A DNA stretch of 24,594 nucleotides from CAZMHL01 sp045605445 (GTDB lineage Bacteria > Bacillota > Clostridia > RGIG6154): positions 1 to 24,594 of the forward strand of contig JAZUPZ010000017.1 in assembly GCA_045605445.1 (NCBI GenBank), in the 5' to 3' direction. Below the pieces are notes generated by a model. That model was not told where the DNA came from. It did no database searches and worked only from the letters and a program-made list of their open reading frames with translations. The position numbers and the translations under genes are program-made. Shown in pieces: positions 15,200-22,056 of this stretch. Within the stretch, counting starts at the first letter, position 1; each line of letters opens with the position of its first letter.

Positions 15200-16066
15200 T
15201 TAAAAAATTCCGATAATCACTATTGAAACAGTTCCGAGTAGCAATGCAATGATCTTTTTTGCATTATATTTCTCGCGGCATAACAGTATGCCCATTATTG
15301 TTGATAACAAAACTACACCGCCGTTAAAACCCGGAAAAAATATCACAGCATGCAATGCCCCTGATAAAAAAGCATTTAGTCGGTTGTAACCGCAACTTAA
15401 TACGCCGGAAATGATAGCATAAAGCAAAAACCGCTTTATTCCTGTGTCATCTTTTAAAAAGTTTTCAGGTCGATAACTTATGCTTATAATCAGGAATGCT
15501 ACCATCATAACGAGTGCGGAACATATCATCATTGCAGATAAATCCGTGTTACCTCCATATTTTGAAAATGCCTTAAATATAATTCCTACACCTGATGCAA
15601 AAACAAAAAAGAAAAATACATATATTATCCATTTCAAAGAAAAGGATTTTTTTCCCGGTTGATATACACATAAAAATACGGAAATAATCAGCAAAATCAA
15701 ACCCAATAATTGCATTATGTTGATTCTTTCGTCCCAAGCAATATAACTTACAATCAAAGAAACAAGCAAAGAACAATTTCCCAAAAGCGTAGTAACAGAT
15801 ACATCTCCGGTTGACATTGCACGGCTTTTGAAAAACATAAAAAATAGTTGTACGCTTCCATAAAGCATGCCCCATAGGATTGCATCCATACTGAATTGAG
15901 GTGTGCTCCCGCTGAGCAATAATAGTAATATAACCCAAACAACCGAGCTGATAAAATTAAACGGGTAAATTGCATAAGAATTTTTGATTGGCGCTTTATG
16001 TAGTAATACACTGTTGAGCGAAGCAAATAAGACAGAAGTCCCAAGCAAAAAATAAATTTTAATCAC
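15200..16066 (-). CDS. DMT-superfamily (EamA-like) transporter
   Basis: 288 residues with about ten hydrophobic segments in two halves, the usual pattern and length of the drug/metabolite transporter superfamily. The N-terminal segment begins IYFLLGTSVLFASLNSVLL; the end of the first half carries GLILLIISVFLCVYQPG and the end of the second half carries ALLLGTVSIVIIGIF, as in EamA repeats. The start is uncertain: the GTG at 16064-16066 directly abuts the AAGGGGGG ribosome site, and an in-frame TTG six codons later is possible. It is the first gene of an operon with the glycosidase and divergent from an AraC gene, so it may import or export a sugar or its product, such as rhamnose or glucose derivatives. 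The substrate is not known. Confidence 0.75.
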   Translation of the reverse strand: MIKIYFLLGTSVLFASLNSVLLHKAPIKNSYAIYPFNFISSVVWVILLLLLSGSTPQFSMDAILWGMLYGSVQLFFMFFKSRAMSTGDVSVTTLLGNCSLLVSLIVSYIAWDERINIMQLLGLILLIISVFLCVYQPGKKSFSLKWIIYVFFFFVFASGVGIIFKAFSKYGGNTDLSAMMICSALVMMVAFLIISISYRPENFLKDDTGIKRFLLYAIISGVLSCGYNRLNAFLSGALHAVIFFPGFNGGVVLLSTIMGILLCREKYNAKKIIALLLGTVSIVIIGIF

Positions 16067-16152
16067 CCCCCTTACTCATATAAATCATATCAAAAAAAAC
16101 AAAGTCTTTCTATATTTTAACAAGTCATTTTATGTGATTTCTAATCATTTTA

Positions 16153-16181
16153 TTGACAAAATAACCTTAATTTGATAAAAT
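16153..16181 (+). promoter_or_regulatory. Strong promoter of the AraC gene at 16201
   Basis: TTGACA (16153-16158) and TAAAAT (16176-16181) with 17-bp spacing. Transcription would begin near 16188, at the GGAGG ribosome site itself, so the leader is extremely short. Confidence 0.6.
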
Positions 16182-16200
16182 TTATGTGGAGGAATTAAAT

Positions 16201-17028
16201 ATGGATTATCTGAATTACACATTTTCATCTTTTGCTACTGTAACAAGCTATGATAAATATATTGTGCAACATGTAAAAGAAAGAAAACTGACTGAAATTT
16301 ATCATACACATGATTTTTATGAAATTATTGAAATTATGGACGGAAGCGCAGAAATGATTTTAAATGATGTGTGTTATACGCTAAGTCAAAACGCTACTGT
16401 TTTTATGCGCCCCGGGGACAAACATAAATTTATCAATCAGTCAAGAAATCTAAATTTATTTTCTTTGTCAATATGTGCAAGTGAGTTTGAATTTTTTTTG
16501 AACGCATACGATAACACACTTCTTAAGTATGTATCATCACTTGAAATTCCTATAATAAATACTTTGCGGTATAACTATTTTTCTCGGGACTTTTTATTAG
16601 ATACTAAAAACATGGAATATGAATACAAGTTCAGAATGTTGCTTTCAGGTTTCATAAAAATGATTGCAGATCAAAAGTATTCAGCAAAGAGCAACTACAC
16701 AAGTAGTGTTCATTTCGCCATGACAGAAATGAAAAAGATTGAAAACTTAAAGGAAGGTATTGAAAAATTTGTGAAATTGTCCGGATACAGTCGAGCGCAA
16801 CTTTCGCGTATAATAAAAAAAGAAACCGGGCTAACATTACAAAAGTACATTGCAGATTTAAGATTGAGTACTGCATATAATATGCTGATACTAACTCAGG
16901 AATCAAGCGAAAATATTGCCGATAGAGTCGGTTATTCAAGTTTTAGTCATTTTAGTAAAATATTTACCCAAAAATATCGTATGACACCTGCTGTTGTCAG
17001 AAAAACAAAAAGCATTTTTACGATTTAA
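16201..17028 (+). CDS. AraC-family transcriptional regulator
   Basis: 275 residues from the ATG at 16201, 8 nt after GGAGG. A GTG five codons upstream is rejected because it overlaps that ribosome site. The N-terminal half is cupin-like (YHTHDFYEIIEIMDGSAEM, then FMRPGDKHKFI). The C-terminal half has the AraC double helix-turn-helix: LSGYSRAQLSRIIKKETG, then NIADRVGYSSFSHFSKIFTQ and the ending YRMTPAVVRKTK. It is Lys-rich and AT-rich like its neighbours. It probably controls the divergent DMT-glycosidase operon, 134 bp away. It converges on spoIVB tail C, with a terminator between them. Confidence 0.85.
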   Translation: MDYLNYTFSSFATVTSYDKYIVQHVKERKLTEIYHTHDFYEIIEIMDGSAEMILNDVCYTLSQNATVFMRPGDKHKFINQSRNLNLFSLSICASEFEFFLNAYDNTLLKYVSSLEIPIINTLRYNYFSRDFLLDTKNMEYEYKFRMLLSGFIKMIADQKYSAKSNYTSSVHFAMTEMKKIENLKEGIEKFVKLSGYSRAQLSRIIKKETGLTLQKYIADLRLSTAYNMLILTQESSENIADRVGYSSFSHFSKIFTQKYRMTPAVVRKTKSIFTI

Positions 17029-17041
17029 TTAATATAATTTC

Positions 17042-17079
17042 ACACAAAAAGACTCTTCTTAAAAAGAGCCTTTTTGTGT
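17042..17079. terminator. Bidirectional terminator next to spoIVB tail C
   Basis: A 16-bp stem with one mismatch (17042-17057 with 17064-17079; outer ACACAAAAAG) and a 6-nt loop. Unlike the hairpins at tails A, B and D it has no GCTCACC core, so this tail came with a different terminator or was joined to one belonging to the AraC gene. Confidence 0.7.
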
Positions 17080-17082
17080 TAC

Positions 17083-17214
17083 TTATTTACTTTTCTCCGC
17101 TTCTGCCAGCATATTCTCGATAAATATTCCGTATCCTCTCGTTGGATCATTTACGAAAACATGAGTAACTGCTCCAACTAATTTACCATTCTGAATAATT
17201 GGACTACCTGACAC
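17083..17214 (-). pseudogene. spoIVB 3' tail, copy C
   Basis: 132 bp, an intact reading frame for the last 43 residues (VSGSPIIQNGKLVGAVTHVF, then VNDPTRGYGIF, ending AEAEKSK). Compared codon by codon with the intact spoIVB tail, 14 codons are identical, 25 differ silently and only 4 change the residue. The protein sequence was therefore under strong selection while the DNA diverged, so it comes from another lineage's working spoIVB and not from a recent local copy. Confidence 0.9.
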
Positions 17215-17245
17215 GAGTGATGTCAATATGGGACAACAAATTTTT
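17215..17245. other. Putative attachment half-site C
   Basis: 31 bp abutting tail C: on plus it begins GAGTGATGTCAATATGGGAC and ends in a T-run. It is the reference copy for half-sites A (25/31) and B (30/31). The intact spoIVB has a different sequence at this position, as expected for an unoccupied left junction. Confidence 0.65.
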
Positions 17246-17262
17246 ATCTTTTTTGACAATTA

Positions 17263-17291
17263 TTGATATTATAATGCAATTGGGATATAAT
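17263..17291 (+). promoter_or_regulatory. Promoter of the RecG-like gene at 17326
   Basis: TTGATA (17263-17268) and a perfect TATAAT (17286-17291), 17 bp apart, 34 bp before the ATG. It begins just 18 bp from the attachment motif, so this gene's transcription unit is complete inside the cassette. Confidence 0.6.
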
Positions 17292-17325
17292 ATCAATATA
17301 AACACAGTAACGAGGGACCAATATC

Positions 17326-18123
17326 ATGAAACATACCAATAATCAATCAAACGATTTTAAAATACTTGATCAACTTCATTTGACAGCTTTAAATATGAGT
17401 ACCATTGATGGGTATAGAAGAGTGTTTGAATATTCACATCCAAACCATGAATGGACTCTTCTTACAACCGAAGATTTTTTGTTAAAAATCAATGCAATTA
17501 GCATGTCATCAGCAGGCGTATTATGTCCAACAATCGGTGGATTGCTTATGTTCGGATATTTTGATTCAATCAAATCAATCTTTCCAAACTTTTTTATGGA
17601 GTTCAAAAGATATATTATCGGATATCCTGTATGTATTCCGCACTTGATTTCAGGCGATGCTTCCAAGTGCGATAATTTATTTGAGTTCTTCTATACGGTG
17701 TATCCACATTTCGTTTGTGATGTAGAGAAACCTTTTCAACTGGACGAAAATTCATTGCGAGTTGATGTTACACCTGTTCACAAAGCGATGGCAGGACTGC
17801 TTTGGAATACACTTATACATTCCGATTATTCGGGCGAAGGTGGCATTATAATTGAGCAACGATATAAAAACGTTGTAATATCTACGCCTGGTAAATTTGG
17901 AATACCGATAGAAGATGTATTCTTAAATCCTCAAAGCAAACCGGTAAACCAGAATATTTATAACATGTTTTCTCTGATACATGACAATAGTAGCAAAACT
18001 CGTGATTTAAAATATCTTTTGGATACTTGGCAGGAATATGGATTCCCAATGCCAATTATAGAACAATCGTCAAATCCTGACAGAGTAACTATCAGCATAT
18101 GTAATATAAATAGTAAATGTTAA
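17326..18123 (+). CDS. Shortened RecG-like/AlbA_2-type ATP-binding protein without its N-terminal domain
   Basis: 265 residues, start ATG after GAGGGA with its own promoter. The order of motifs matches the part of Schlafen-AlbA_2/RecG-like regulators that follows the AlbA_2 domain: PNHEWTLLTTEDFLLKINAI, GVLCPTIGGLLMFG, FPNFFMEFKRY, then RVDVTPVHKAMAGLLWNTLI followed by HSDYSGEGG, the N-box of the HATPase_c_4 domain. The last part, YLLDTWQEYGFPMPIIEQSS then PDRVTI, also fits. The roughly 120-residue AlbA_2 domain is missing, and the Gly-rich ATP-lid motif expected before YLLDTW is replaced by SKTRDLK, so ATP binding is doubtful. It may be a trimmed cassette-end gene or a partner protein of the defence-like operon facing it. 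Confidence 0.7.
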   Translation: MKHTNNQSNDFKILDQLHLTALNMSTIDGYRRVFEYSHPNHEWTLLTTEDFLLKINAISMSSAGVLCPTIGGLLMFGYFDSIKSIFPNFFMEFKRYIIGYPVCIPHLISGDASKCDNLFEFFYTVYPHFVCDVEKPFQLDENSLRVDVTPVHKAMAGLLWNTLIHSDYSGEGGIIIEQRYKNVVISTPGKFGIPIEDVFLNPQSKPVNQNIYNMFSLIHDNSSKTRDLKYLLDTWQEYGFPMPIIEQSSNPDRVTISICNINSKC

Positions 18124-18138
18124 ATAGTAAGCATTTTA

Positions 18139-18170
18139 AAAAGGAGTCGATATCGACTCCTTTTGTTTTG
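18139..18170 (+). terminator. Terminator after the RecG-like gene
   Basis: A 26-bp perfect palindrome (18139-18164, centre GTCGATATCGAC) followed by a T-rich stretch. It also faces the minus-strand operon ending at 18273, so it probably serves both. The rest of 18124-18272 shows no gene. Confidence 0.7.
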
Positions 18171-18272
18171 TATATCCAAAGATTCCATTCGATGTGTTTG
18201 GCGTTTCGTTCGTTATAATTTTATTACATAACTTGCTTAACTATCTGGCACAGTATTTGTATCCTTGTTAAA

Positions 18273-19934
18273 TTACCCCCACGAACGACCAAATAATTCA
18301 CTTCCGTTTGGCGCAAGACATAATACAGATTTTTCTACAAGGATTTTACCTGCTTTTTCCGTATATGAGTTATGCTTGTCCAATGAAATGAATACTTGTT
18401 TGCCACTTTTTTCGTATAATTCTAAAATTCTTTCAATTGCCGTGTCAGAGATTTGTTTTAAAACAATCGAATCATGAACAATAGCCGGAAGAGGCGTCAG
18501 TTCAAGAACTGCTAAATCAAATACCACCAATCCCTTGTAAGCAATACCTGTACCAGTATCATCTGGTGTAAAAAAAGTATAGTTGCCATTAGAAAAATCT
18601 ATTATTGGAGCATTGCATGATTTGTCATATATATAATCATTAACTTCTTTCATTTTAGAATTAATAGTATTTTGGAGGATTGCAAATTGCTCTTTTTCGA
18701 TAGCATCGAGATTATCTTTGTCTTCTCTATTGTTTTTTTGTAATTCAGTCAATTTGTCGTATCTGCTATTAGCTAACTTTAAGCTATCTATTTGTCTAAT
18801 CAACTCCGAATGCCTATGTAGAATTGTTTTAGATATAGTAGGGTTACCAATCAGTTCTTCAAGTTGATCTTCATAATCTTTAATAAGTGCATTGCAATCT
18901 TCCAACTCCAAAGTTAACTTGTTACATTCTTTCTTTATTTCATTTTTAAAAATTTTAGAAATAGTTTTATGGAACTTTTCAACGGATTCGAGTTTTTCCA
19001 AATCTACAGCAGGAAAGAACTCTTGTAAGGCAGATAAATCATTTGTAGTTGCAGAGAATTTATATTCAAAATCCTCTGTCAAAGACTCCAATCTAAGTCG
19101 TATTCTACTGCGTTCACGACGAGCGTTTGAAAGTGCTTTTTTTAATAGAATTGCCGCCTCAGAAGTTTCTACACTTAAATTAGAAATTTGGAATTCCATG
19201 GACTTGGTTAAGGAAGTTGTCCATTTTCGCAACGCAGAAACAAGTCTGCCAAATAATTCGTTTGCCAAAATTTCATCACATGAAAAATATGTAGCAATAG
19301 TAGAAATCAAAGACTTTTCTATATCTTCGAGTCCATACTGATTTCCTTTAATTGAAAAATCTTTAAAAAAAGGAACCGCCTTTTTAACATCACTTATTTT
19401 AAGTAAATCACACATCTCTTCCCATTGAAGATATAAGTTTTTATCTGAAAACTGTGGGACATCACCATCTTTTACCGTTGATAAGTTTTTACTTAATAGT
19501 TCGAAAAATTTTCCTATTGGATAAGCACTATAAGTTTCCCCGTTGTATGTTCGCTGTCTTCGATTAGTTCCTAAGGTACGGTTTGTATATAAAATAGGTT
19601 TGATAGAATTTGCTCCAGAATTTGTAGCATCATCCCAACCACACATTATGGCTGATAATAAACACTTTTTACTAGGCCTATCAGGGTCAGTTTCAAATAA
19701 TTTTCCGAAAGTTAAATTGTGTTTTATGGAAGTGGAAATTTCGTGTTTAATCTGATAACAAATTTGTTTTTTATCGTCTTTATATTCAACCACTACATCG
19801 TCAATAGTGTCATATTCAGGATGCTGAAATATCACGCTTTCGATTCCATTATCAGGATTTAGCATTTCAACTATATGCTTAAGACCAACATACCATTCAA
19901 ACCAATAAGGATCACCTATTCCAGGTGTTGGCAT
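18273..19934 (-). CDS. Fusion of restriction-nuclease-like (DUF4297/Cap4-type) domain to C-terminal half of a DUF2326 SMC-like ATPase
   Basis: 553 residues, start ATG after TAGGAGATG. Residues 1-65 look like a PD-(D/E)xK nuclease core: GDPYWFEWYVGLKHIVEML, then DTIDDVVVEY with Asp45/46, then CYQIKHE with Gln61-Ile-Lys63. Helical linker to about 260. From about 300 it matches the second half of DUF2326 proteins: the FHKTISKIF region, a coiled coil (about 325-435), DDTGTGIAYKGLVVFDLAV (signature-like, about 458-476), and LPAIVHDSIV (Walker-B-like, 482-491). Walker A and the first coiled-coil arm are absent. Nuclease plus SMC-like parts recall Lamassu and ABC-three-component defence systems, where they are separate proteins. 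This may be a real fusion or the product of a deletion joining two genes. It is the last gene of an operon with KilA-N and HTH genes. Confidence 0.65.
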   Translation of the reverse strand: MPTPGIGDPYWFEWYVGLKHIVEMLNPDNGIESVIFQHPEYDTIDDVVVEYKDDKKQICYQIKHEISTSIKHNLTFGKLFETDPDRPSKKCLLSAIMCGWDDATNSGANSIKPILYTNRTLGTNRRQRTYNGETYSAYPIGKFFELLSKNLSTVKDGDVPQFSDKNLYLQWEEMCDLLKISDVKKAVPFFKDFSIKGNQYGLEDIEKSLISTIATYFSCDEILANELFGRLVSALRKWTTSLTKSMEFQISNLSVETSEAAILLKKALSNARRERSRIRLRLESLTEDFEYKFSATTNDLSALQEFFPAVDLEKLESVEKFHKTISKIFKNEIKKECNKLTLELEDCNALIKDYEDQLEELIGNPTISKTILHRHSELIRQIDSLKLANSRYDKLTELQKNNREDKDNLDAIEKEQFAILQNTINSKMKEVNDYIYDKSCNAPIIDFSNGNYTFFTPDDTGTGIAYKGLVVFDLAVLELTPLPAIVHDSIVLKQISDTAIERILELYEKSGKQVFISLDKHNSYTEKAGKILVEKSVLCLAPNGSELFGRSWG

Positions 19935-19961
19935 ATAATCATCTCCTAATCATAAGAATGT

Positions 19962-20165
19962 TTATAAGTTTACAAACTCAATTATATCCTCAATTCTAAC
20001 ATCAAGTTTTTCGCAAATACGAAGTAGGATATCAACACCGACCGATTCATCCTTGGTTAACTTTTGGACAGTGGTAGTGCTTATTCCTGTAAGTTTTCGC
20101 AAGTCAAGTTTAGTCATATTTTTATCAAGCAGGAGGTGCCACAATTTTTTATAGCTTATTTTCAT
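19962..20165 (-). CDS. Small Cro/CI-type HTH regulator
   Basis: 67 residues, almost only helix-turn-helix of the HTH_26 type: MKISYKKLWHLLLDKNM, then KLDLRKLTGISTTTVQKLTK and the ending RICEKLDVRIEDIIEFV. Such single-domain regulators often accompany restriction-modification and other defence genes. The ATG overlaps the stop of the KilA-N gene (ATGA), so the two are translationally coupled; the nuclease fusion starts 27 bp further on. It probably binds one of the inverted repeats in the operon promoter (21041-21091) and represses its own operon. Confidence 0.85.
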   Translation of the reverse strand: MKISYKKLWHLLLDKNMTKLDLRKLTGISTTTVQKLTKDESVGVDILLRICEKLDVRIEDIIEFVNL

Positions 20166-21004
20166 TTATCAGCACCGCCTTTTTGAGATTCTAAAAGTTT
20201 TACACTGCTGTTGCCGATAAGTGTTGTAAGCTGTTCTATCGCCATTGTATTCAGCCTTTTTAAGCGGCCACTTTGTGGAATTCCTTGCTTTATAAGTTCA
20301 GCATTCATGCTTTCAAGATTGGAAAGTACGATAAGTTGCTGAATTGTAGCATAGTCCCTGATGTTTCCCTTCTTATCAGGGTTTTCAGCACGCCATTCCT
20401 TAGATGTTTTCCCGAACAAAGCTACATTCAGGACTTCTGCCTCACTGGCATAAGTTATTCCTTGCTGTGCCGGAGTAACTCCAAGGGGAATAAGCTTGTC
20501 CTTGATTGCATCAGTATGTATTTTATAATTAATCTTTGAAATAGTTCTGTTTACATTCCATTCTAATGATAAACGACTGTTTTCATCAGATTTAAGCCGT
20601 TGATAATCTTTAATAATATATAGCTTAAATTCTGCAGATACCCATGAAGCAAATTCAAAGGCAATATCTTTGTGGGCAAATGTTCCGCCATATCTCCCTG
20701 ATTTTGAGATAATACCAATAGCATTCGTATTTTCAATCCATTTTTTAGGAGACATTGTAAATGCATTTGCACCGGCGTCTTTTTTAAACCCCTCGAATTC
20801 GATGGGTTTAAAATCAGGGTTGTTTAACTGTTCCCATAAACCCAAGAATTCAATGGTGTCTTTATTTCTCATCCAGTTCTGTATTGTTGCAGTTGGATCA
20901 TCACTTTTGTATCTTGCAATATCGGTAAGCGAAATATAATCATTCTCGTTACCTTCTGAGATTACAGCAATTTCATTACCATTAGCATTTATGGTAGCCT
21001 TCAT
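20162..21004 (-). CDS. KilA-N domain protein
   Basis: 280 residues, start ATG after AGGAGTG. Residues about 19-137 are a KilA-N domain: DYISLTDIARYKS, then TIQNWMRNKDTIEFLGLWEQ, WIENTNAIGIISKSGRYGG and FAHKDIAFEFASWVSAEFKL. This DNA-binding fold is found in phage and plasmid antirepressor-like proteins and in bacterial defence loci. The C-terminal half (140-280) is helical, with YASEAEVLNVALFGKTSKEW resembling the extension found in chromosomal KilA-N proteins, and is probably for dimerisation or partner binding. It is the first gene of an operon with the HTH regulator and the nuclease fusion, which suggests a control role such as sensing phage DNA or adjusting expression; that role is inferred. 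It is complete in length. Confidence 0.8.
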   Translation of the reverse strand: MKATINANGNEIAVISEGNENDYISLTDIARYKSDDPTATIQNWMRNKDTIEFLGLWEQLNNPDFKPIEFEGFKKDAGANAFTMSPKKWIENTNAIGIISKSGRYGGTFAHKDIAFEFASWVSAEFKLYIIKDYQRLKSDENSRLSLEWNVNRTISKINYKIHTDAIKDKLIPLGVTPAQQGITYASEAEVLNVALFGKTSKEWRAENPDKKGNIRDYATIQQLIVLSNLESMNAELIKQGIPQSGRLKRLNTMAIEQLTTLIGNSSVKLLESQKGGADK

Positions 21005-21040
21005 TTTCCTTCACTCCTATGTATCATTCTGTATAATAAT

Positions 21041-21091
21041 ATTATAGCATATGTTATGCTAATTAGCAATATTATTTTCGCATTTGCGAAA
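21041..21091 (-). promoter_or_regulatory. Promoter and operators of the KilA-N/HTH/nuclease operon
   Basis: On the minus strand TTGCTA (21064-21069) and TATAAT (21041-21046) are 17 bp apart, 37 bp before the ATG. Between them is the inverted repeat AGCAT/ATGCT (21046-21060), and just upstream the perfect repeat TTTCGCA/TGCGAAA with a 2-bp centre (21076-21091). Both are candidate binding sites for the operon's HTH or KilA-N protein. Confidence 0.65.
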
Positions 21092-21469
21092 TTATTTGTT
21101 TTTCAAAGCAATTAATGCTCTCTCCTTACAGTTGTTGTAAACTTCTAAGCTCATAATTACAAGTTCGCCGACACCGTTTTTTATAATGTGGATGGCATTT
21201 TTAGTTTGTGCACATCGTTTACTGAGTTCTCCTGTGTTTTTAAGAGCTTTGATGTTTATAAACAAAGGCATATATTCAAGCACTTTAGCAACGTCTATCT
21301 TGCCATCTATTATGTATGGATTGAGATATTTATCAAAAAAGTCTACATCCATAATAACCATTTCGGGTGTACCATTGCGTGTAACATAAACTGGGACCTT
21401 GCACTCCTTACAGTAATTAATAATACCACTTGTGTCCTTTAAATAAGATAATGGGATGTACTTTGACAT
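21092..21469 (-). CDS. Protein with two Phd/YefM-like antitoxin domains (copy 1)
   Basis: 125 residues, start ATG after AAGGAGG. Two halves each resemble the N-terminal DNA-binding fold of Phd/YefM antitoxins. The first half reads YIPLSYLKDTSGIINYCKEC then VPVYVTRNGTPEMVIMDVDFF. The second half, about 70 residues later, reads IKALKNTGELSKRCAQTKNA then IHIIKNGVGELVIMSLEVYN. A normal Phd protein has one such unit of about 60 residues followed by a toxin-binding tail. No toxin gene lies next to it. It is a paralogue of the next gene upstream, and its stop codon abuts the KilA-N promoter region. It could be a DNA-binding regulator or an orphan antitoxin. Confidence 0.65.
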   Translation of the reverse strand: MSKYIPLSYLKDTSGIINYCKECKVPVYVTRNGTPEMVIMDVDFFDKYLNPYIIDGKIDVAKVLEYMPLFINIKALKNTGELSKRCAQTKNAIHIIKNGVGELVIMSLEVYNNCKERALIALKNK

Positions 21470-21549
21470 ATTAAATTCCTCCTTATTTTTTTATTATTGT
21501 AAATTTGTCCTTCCATAAGGTAATAACAGTTGAAAAATCTAAAATCTGG

Positions 21550-21948
21550 TCACTTAACCAAAAATGTAACACAATTGTAATATTGCATGCGGAATAGGTC
21601 GTTAATTCTCTTTGTATAATGCTCTTGACTCATAATGACCATTACTTCGTATCCGCTTTTTATAACACTTATTGGTGCATCTGTTTTTGAACATCTTAAA
21701 GAAACTTCGCTTGTGAGTTTAAGTGTTTTAATAGGGAACGAGTATGGGACACCAATATATTCTTTTGAGTAATCAACATTTCCGTTGGAGTCACGATATC
21801 TCATATGTTGGTTAAAAAAGTCAGAATTCATTATTACAAGTTCGGTATAACCATTTCTTGTAACAAAGATAGGTTCTTTAATCTGTTGACACATTTCACA
21901 GATAAATGTTGTGTCTTTTAATGTTGATAATGGAATAAACTTCGGCAT
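21550..21948 (-). CDS. Protein with two Phd/YefM-like antitoxin domains (copy 2)
   Basis: 132 residues, start ATG after AAGGAGG. Same layout as the neighbouring gene: FIPLSTLKDTTFICEMCQQI then EPIFVTRNGYTELVIMNSDF in the first half, and IKTLKLTSEVSLRCSKTDAP then ISVIKSGYEVMVIMSQEHY in the second. The linker between halves contains aromatic residues (EYIGVPYSF). The copies clearly share an ancestor but differ over much of their length, so the duplication is old. It lies 80 bp upstream of copy 1, probably in one operon. It is the first cassette gene next to spoIVB, separated from the spoIVB terminator by about 75 bp that hold its promoter. Confidence 0.65.
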   Translation of the reverse strand: MPKFIPLSTLKDTTFICEMCQQIKEPIFVTRNGYTELVIMNSDFFNQHMRYRDSNGNVDYSKEYIGVPYSFPIKTLKLTSEVSLRCSKTDAPISVIKSGYEVMVIMSQEHYTKRINDLFRMQYYNCVTFLVK

Positions 21949-22021
21949 ATTCTTTTACCTCCTTAAATTTTATAGTGGCTTAATTATGTCCTTTTTATTT
22001 TTTTCTTTTATATAATAAAAA

Positions 22022-22050
22022 TGCTCACCTATATCCAATATAAGTGAGCA
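22022..22050 (-). terminator. Terminator of intact spoIVB
   Basis: An imperfect stem TGCTCAC/GTGAGCA (22022-22028 with 22044-22050), extended by TATAT/ATATA-like pairing inside, just after the spoIVB stop. Its GCTCACC core is shared with the hairpins at tails A and B. Confidence 0.65.
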
Positions 22051-22056
22051 CTAAAG

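Noticed and set aside
8395..17245. Tn7-like or other DDE transposon ends (TGT...ACA-like motif beside the tails)
   Set aside because: There is no inverted partner at the other end of any block, no target-site duplication and no transposase; the spoIVB-tail duplication points to site-specific recombination.
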